Below are positions 60,900 to 64,000 of a stretch of DNA of 64,000 nt, in pieces. Origin of the DNA: JANSWY01 sp965267245 (GTDB taxonomy: Bacteria; Bacteroidota; Bacteroidia; Cytophagales; Cyclobacteriaceae); NCBI GenBank assembly GCA_965267245.1, contig OZ253939.1:4278001-4342000 (forward strand), written 5' to 3'. The position numbers and the translations under genes were made by a program. The notes under the pieces were generated by a model that saw nothing but the letters and a program-made list of their open reading frames with translations, was not told the origin of the DNA and made no database searches. Position 1 is the first letter of the stretch, and the number at the start of each line of letters is the position of its first letter.

Positions 60900-61157
60900 A
60901 TGACGTTTTTAGCAATTTTAATGGATGCTGCTCTAGCTGTAATGGGAGCCGGAATCGGATCAGGTCTTGTAGCGATAGGCGCAGGAATTGGTATCGGTAA
61001 AATTGGTGGTTCTGCTATGGAAGCTATGGGTAGACAGCCTGAAGCTGCTGGTAAAGTACAAACTGCTATGTTGATTATCGCCGCTCTTATTGAGGTAATT
61101 GCGCTTTTCGGTGTGGTAGTATGTTTACTTATCTCTTTCCAAGGAGGACAGTGGTAA
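60900..61157 (+). CDS. atpE: F-type ATP synthase subunit c
   Basis: An 85-residue rotor-ring subunit: two helices, the polar loop GRQPEAAGK, and the ion-binding E65 in ALIEVIALFG. The residues that create a sodium site (a glutamine in helix 1 and Ser/Thr after the glutamate) are not seen, so proton coupling is likely. A strong intrinsic terminator follows at once. Confidence 0.97.
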   Translation: MTFLAILMDAALAVMGAGIGSGLVAIGAGIGIGKIGGSAMEAMGRQPEAAGKVQTAMLIIAALIEVIALFGVVVCLLISFQGGQW

Positions 61158-61168
61158 AATAGCATTTT

Positions 61169-61206
61169 AAATTTGCCGACTACATTAGGTAGCGGCAAAT
61201 TTTTTT
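61169..61206 (+). terminator. Terminator-like hairpin inside the ATP synthase operon, after atpE
   Basis: AAATTTGCCG (61169-61178) pairs perfectly with CGGCAAATTT (61193-61202); an inner CTAC/GTAG adds four pairs past one bulged base; a T-run to 61206 follows. It lies between atpE and atpF. It could end some transcripts early and protect the 3' end of atpBE messages, giving more c and a subunit mRNA. Confidence 0.8.
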
Positions 61207-61240
61207 AATTTGAAACAAACCCATATAAAACAATAACAAA

Positions 61241-61735
61241 ATGGATCTTTTATTACCCGGTGTAGGTCTGATATTCTGGCAGTTTGTCACTTTCCTGATT
61301 GTGTTCTTGATTTTAAGAGCATTAGCCTGGAAGCCAATTATGTCTGCTTTAAAAGCACGTGAAAACATGATCGGTGACTCATTGAAAGCTGCAGAGTTAG
61401 CCAAAGATGAAGTGGCTCAAATCAAGCAAGACAATGAATACTTGCTTCAGGAAGCCAGAGAGGAAAGAGAGAAAATGTTGAGTGAGGCTTTGAAGACTGC
61501 AAACCAAATCAAGGAAGATGCAAAGGCAGAAACTTCCAAAATCTCTGAAAAAATGATTGCTGATGCAAAAGTGGCTATCGAGAACGAGAAGAAGGAAGCT
61601 TTGAAAGAGGTGAAAGACCTTGTAGCTTCACTTTCACTGGAAATAGCCGAGAAGGTATTAAGAGAGAAACTTTCTGATGACAAATCACAGAAAGAGCTTG
61701 TTCAGAAATTCTTAGGTGACGTAAAGGTTAATTAA
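61241..61735 (+). CDS. atpF: F-type ATP synthase subunit b
   Basis: A 164-residue stator subunit: one N-terminal membrane helix (GLIFWQFVTFLIVFLILRAL), then a long charged coiled coil (EAREEREKMLSEALKTANQI; KVAIENEKKEALKEVKDLV) that reaches the catalytic head. Length is normal. The start is an ATG 35 bases after the intra-operon hairpin. Confidence 0.95.
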   Translation: MDLLLPGVGLIFWQFVTFLIVFLILRALAWKPIMSALKARENMIGDSLKAAELAKDEVAQIKQDNEYLLQEAREEREKMLSEALKTANQIKEDAKAETSKISEKMIADAKVAIENEKKEALKEVKDLVASLSLEIAEKVLREKLSDDKSQKELVQKFLGDVKVN

Positions 61736-61738
61736 TAG

Positions 61739-62281
61739 ATGTCAGACAGTAGAGTAGCCAAGAGATATGCCAAACCCCTGCTAGAATTAGCAGACGAAAA
61801 AGGCATTCTCGAAGAGACCAAGAAGGACATGGAGGACTTTGTTAAACTTTGTGATGAAAGCAAAGATTTGACATTGATGCTTAAAAGTCCGATCATACCA
61901 CACCTTAGGAAGTTAGAAATTCTACAGAAATTATTTAAAGGTAAAGTGGGAGATCTTACTTATTCGATTTTCGAAATTATTGTCAGAAAAAACAGGGAAG
62001 CGATATTGCCGGATGTAGGAAGATCATTTCTGGAGCAATACAACCTAAAAAAGGGTATTGTTGAGGCAACTATTACTTCTACCTATAAGCTGGACGCTAA
62101 AACTAAAGGCGAGTTTGAAAAACTTGTTAACCAGATTTCAGGCAAGAAGGCAACTCTGAAAGAAATAGTAGATCCATCCGTAATAGGTGGATTTAAATTA
62201 ATGATTGGAGATAGACAAATTGATGAGACGGTCAGCTCCAAACTAAGGGAATTAGAATTACAATTTTTATCAAAAGCATAG
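61739..62281 (+). CDS. atpH: F-type ATP synthase subunit delta
   Basis: A 180-residue stator subunit linking b to the alpha3beta3 head. Seen: RVAKRYAKPLLELADEKGIL at the N-terminus, LKSPIIPHLRKLEILQKLF in the middle, and the C-terminal block DPSVIGGFKLMIGDRQIDET. It follows atpF with 3 bases between. Complete and of normal length. Confidence 0.95.
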   Translation: MSDSRVAKRYAKPLLELADEKGILEETKKDMEDFVKLCDESKDLTLMLKSPIIPHLRKLEILQKLFKGKVGDLTYSIFEIIVRKNREAILPDVGRSFLEQYNLKKGIVEATITSTYKLDAKTKGEFEKLVNQISGKKATLKEIVDPSVIGGFKLMIGDRQIDETVSSKLRELELQFLSKA

Positions 62282-62325
62282 AAAGAACATTAGCCCTCTG
62301 CTAGAGGCATATAAAATTTGATATT

Positions 62326-63906
62326 ATGGCAGAAGTAAGACCTGATGAAGTATCAGCAATATTAAGAGAACAGCTTTCCAACCAAAGAAGCGAAGCTGAA
62401 CTTGAAGAAGTAGGCACTGTATTACAGGTAGGTGATGGTGTAGCCAGGATCTACGGACTTTCAAAAGCACAGGCTGGAGAATTGTTGCAATTCGAAAATG
62501 GACTAAGTGCAATGGTCCTTAACCTTGAAGAGGATAATGTTGGAGCCGTACTATTCGGTGACTCAAGTGGCGTAAAAGAAGGAGATACTGTTAAAAGAAC
62601 AGGTACAATTGCTTCTATTCAGGTAGGTGATGGTATGTGTGGTAGAGTGGTAGATACATTAGGTAACCCTATCGATGGTAAAGGCCCGATTGCAGGTGAG
62701 ACCTATGAAATGCCTCTTGAAAGAAAAGCACCAGGTGTAATTTACCGACAGCCTGTAAGTGAGCCACTTCAAACAGGTATCAAAGCGATTGACTCAATGA
62801 TTCCAATCGGAAGAGGTCAAAGAGAGCTTGTAATTGGTGACCGTCAGACTGGTAAAACTGCTGTGGTTATTGATACCATTCTTAACCAAAAAGAATTTTA
62901 TGACAGAGGTGAGCCTGTTTTCTGTATTTACGTAGCAATCGGTCAGAAAGCTTCTACAGTAGCAGGAATTGTTTCTGCTCTAGAAAAAGGTGGAGCACTT
63001 GACTATACAGTAATTGTGAGTGCTGCAGCTTCAGATCCTGCTCCTATGCAGTTCTTTGCTCCATTTACAGGTGCTGCAATTGGTGAGTACTTCAGAGATA
63101 CTGGTAGACCTGCTCTTGTAGTTTATGATGATTTGTCTAAACAGGCGGTTGCTTATAGAGAAGTTTCGCTACTTCTTAGAAGACCTCCGGGACGTGAAGC
63201 TTATCCTGGTGATGTATTCTATCTTCACTCAAGATTATTAGAAAGAGCTGCGAAGATCAATGACAGTGATGACATTGCGAAGCAAATGAACGATCTTCCT
63301 GATTCTTTAAAAGATAAAGTTAAAGGTGGTGGTTCATTAACAGCCCTTCCGATCATTGAAACGCAGGCTGGTGACGTATCAGCATATATCCCGACGAACG
63401 TAATTTCGATTACTGACGGGCAGATTTTCCTTGAAACAAACCTATTTAATTCTGGTATCAGACCAGCAATTAACGTTGGTATCTCTGTATCAAGGGTAGG
63501 GGGTGCTGCTCAGATTAAGTCAATGAAGAAAGTATCTGGAACATTGAAACTAGATCAGGCACAATTTAGAGAACTGGAAGCATTTGCTAAATTCGGCTCT
63601 GACCTTGATGCTGCTACTCAAAGAACAATTGATAGAGGTAGAGTAAACCAGGAAATGTTAAAGCAACCTCAATTCTCTCCAGTCGCTGTTGAGGAACAAG
63701 TAGCTGCTATCTATGGGTTTACCAAAGGTTTCTTTGACAAGGTGCCACCAAGTAAAGTAAAAGAATTAGAGAAAGAATACCTTTCATTGATGAAGACACA
63801 GCATCAATCAGCACTTGAAGACCTGAAAGCAGGTAAATTAAGTGACGAGGCTGTTGCAGCAATGGAAGATGTGGCTAAAGAAGTAGCTGCTAGATATACA
63901 AAATAA
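62326..63906 (+). CDS. atpA: F-type ATP synthase subunit alpha
   Basis: A 526-residue nucleotide-binding but non-catalytic head subunit. Conserved features include GDGVARIYGLSKAQAGELLQ, Walker A GDRQTGKTAVV, YVAIGQKASTVAGIV, ALVVYDDLSKQAVAYREVSL and the GRVNQEMLKQPQFSPVAVEE end region. Normal length. The downstream gene is atpG. Confidence 0.98.
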   Translation: MAEVRPDEVSAILREQLSNQRSEAELEEVGTVLQVGDGVARIYGLSKAQAGELLQFENGLSAMVLNLEEDNVGAVLFGDSSGVKEGDTVKRTGTIASIQVGDGMCGRVVDTLGNPIDGKGPIAGETYEMPLERKAPGVIYRQPVSEPLQTGIKAIDSMIPIGRGQRELVIGDRQTGKTAVVIDTILNQKEFYDRGEPVFCIYVAIGQKASTVAGIVSALEKGGALDYTVIVSAAASDPAPMQFFAPFTGAAIGEYFRDTGRPALVVYDDLSKQAVAYREVSLLLRRPPGREAYPGDVFYLHSRLLERAAKINDSDDIAKQMNDLPDSLKDKVKGGGSLTALPIIETQAGDVSAYIPTNVISITDGQIFLETNLFNSGIRPAINVGISVSRVGGAAQIKSMKKVSGTLKLDQAQFRELEAFAKFGSDLDAATQRTIDRGRVNQEMLKQPQFSPVAVEEQVAAIYGFTKGFFDKVPPSKVKELEKEYLSLMKTQHQSALEDLKAGKLSDEAVAAMEDVAKEVAARYTK

Positions 63907-63919
63907 GAAGCTTTAGTAC

Positions 63920-64000
63920 ATGGCTAATTTAAAAGAAGTAAAAAATAGGATCTCTTCTGTTTCCTCAACGCAACAGATCACCAAGGCTATGAAAATGGTG
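63920..64000 (+). CDS. atpG: F-type ATP synthase subunit gamma, 5' part
   Basis: The last 81 bases code for MANLKEVKNRISSVSSTQQI and then TKAMKMV, the conserved N-terminal helix of the gamma shaft. The start lies 13 bases after the atpA stop and the gene runs off the window. Genes for beta and epsilon are not within reach; in this phylum they usually sit in a separate locus. Confidence 0.95.
   Translation, partial: MANLKEVKNRISSVSSTQQITKAMKMV

Noticed and set aside
1..64000. CRISPR arrays, tRNA or rRNA genes, insertion sequences or prophage
   Set aside because: None was recognised by reading: no regularly spaced repeats, no cloverleaf, no transposase or phage proteins among the coding frames.

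Overview
The window is chromosomal DNA of a Bacteroidota bacterium, most likely a marine gliding member of the Cytophagales. The evidence is a type IX secretion/gliding gene set (porP, gldK, gldL, gldM, gldN, a porW/sprE-like lipoprotein), a cargo protein with a T9SS C-terminal sorting domain, many SusC/TonB-type receptors and lipoproteins, -7 promoter elements of the form TAnnTTTG, AT-rich sequence and TTG/GTG starts. The phylum is secure; the order is inference. There are no rRNA, tRNA, IS or phage genes, and no CRISPR array was seen.

Layout. 1-4366: end of fumC, a SPOR-like secreted protein, map, a VOC protein and a ClC channel. 4367-4824: a 458-bp gene-free stretch with three perfect DnaA boxes in 107 bp, a candidate chromosome origin. 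4825-12019: two secreted thioredoxin-fold proteins, a structured gene-free stretch that may encode a small RNA, an S9 peptidase, a small membrane protein, an M1 peptidase and a signal-less solute-binding-like protein. 12160-20873: an accessory cluster of three MbnP-family lipoproteins, two MauG/MbnH-type di-heme lipoproteins, a small Cys-containing membrane protein, an outer-membrane barrel protein with a Cys-x2-Cys-x-Cys mature N-terminus, and a TonB-dependent receptor. This is the most unusual part of the window and probably handles copper at the cell surface through enzyme-made kynurenine sites.

20920-31570: a lipoprotein, a MOSC protein, a LytS/LytTR two-component pair followed by a His-rich CpxP-like T9SS cargo protein, an isolated MoxR ATPase, a beta-helix lipoprotein paired with a TonB-dependent receptor, and a small secreted protein. 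31639-38068: a TIGR01777 epimerase, a LOG protein, uvrA, a rhodanese, glutaminase, and two unusual intergenic inverted-repeat structures (36179-36246 and a GC-rich one at 36634-36739). 38400-42145: an ECF sigma factor overlapping a membrane anti-sigma/TonB hybrid, with a divergent VWA-domain protein. 42336-45421: hemW, a DUF4271 protein and a HemD-like protein.

45507-57857: porP, gldK, gldL, gldM and gldN read rightward and converge on porW/sprE, pbp1A and uvrC reading leftward, so most core T9SS envelope parts sit in 12 kb beside a peptidoglycan synthase. 57926-64000: an M23 endopeptidase, a bactofilin, and the F-type ATP synthase genes (two AtpI/AtpZ-like proteins, atpB, E, F, H, A and the start of G). 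The beta and epsilon subunits are not in this operon as far as it can be read. A strong hairpin terminator lies just after atpE inside the operon.
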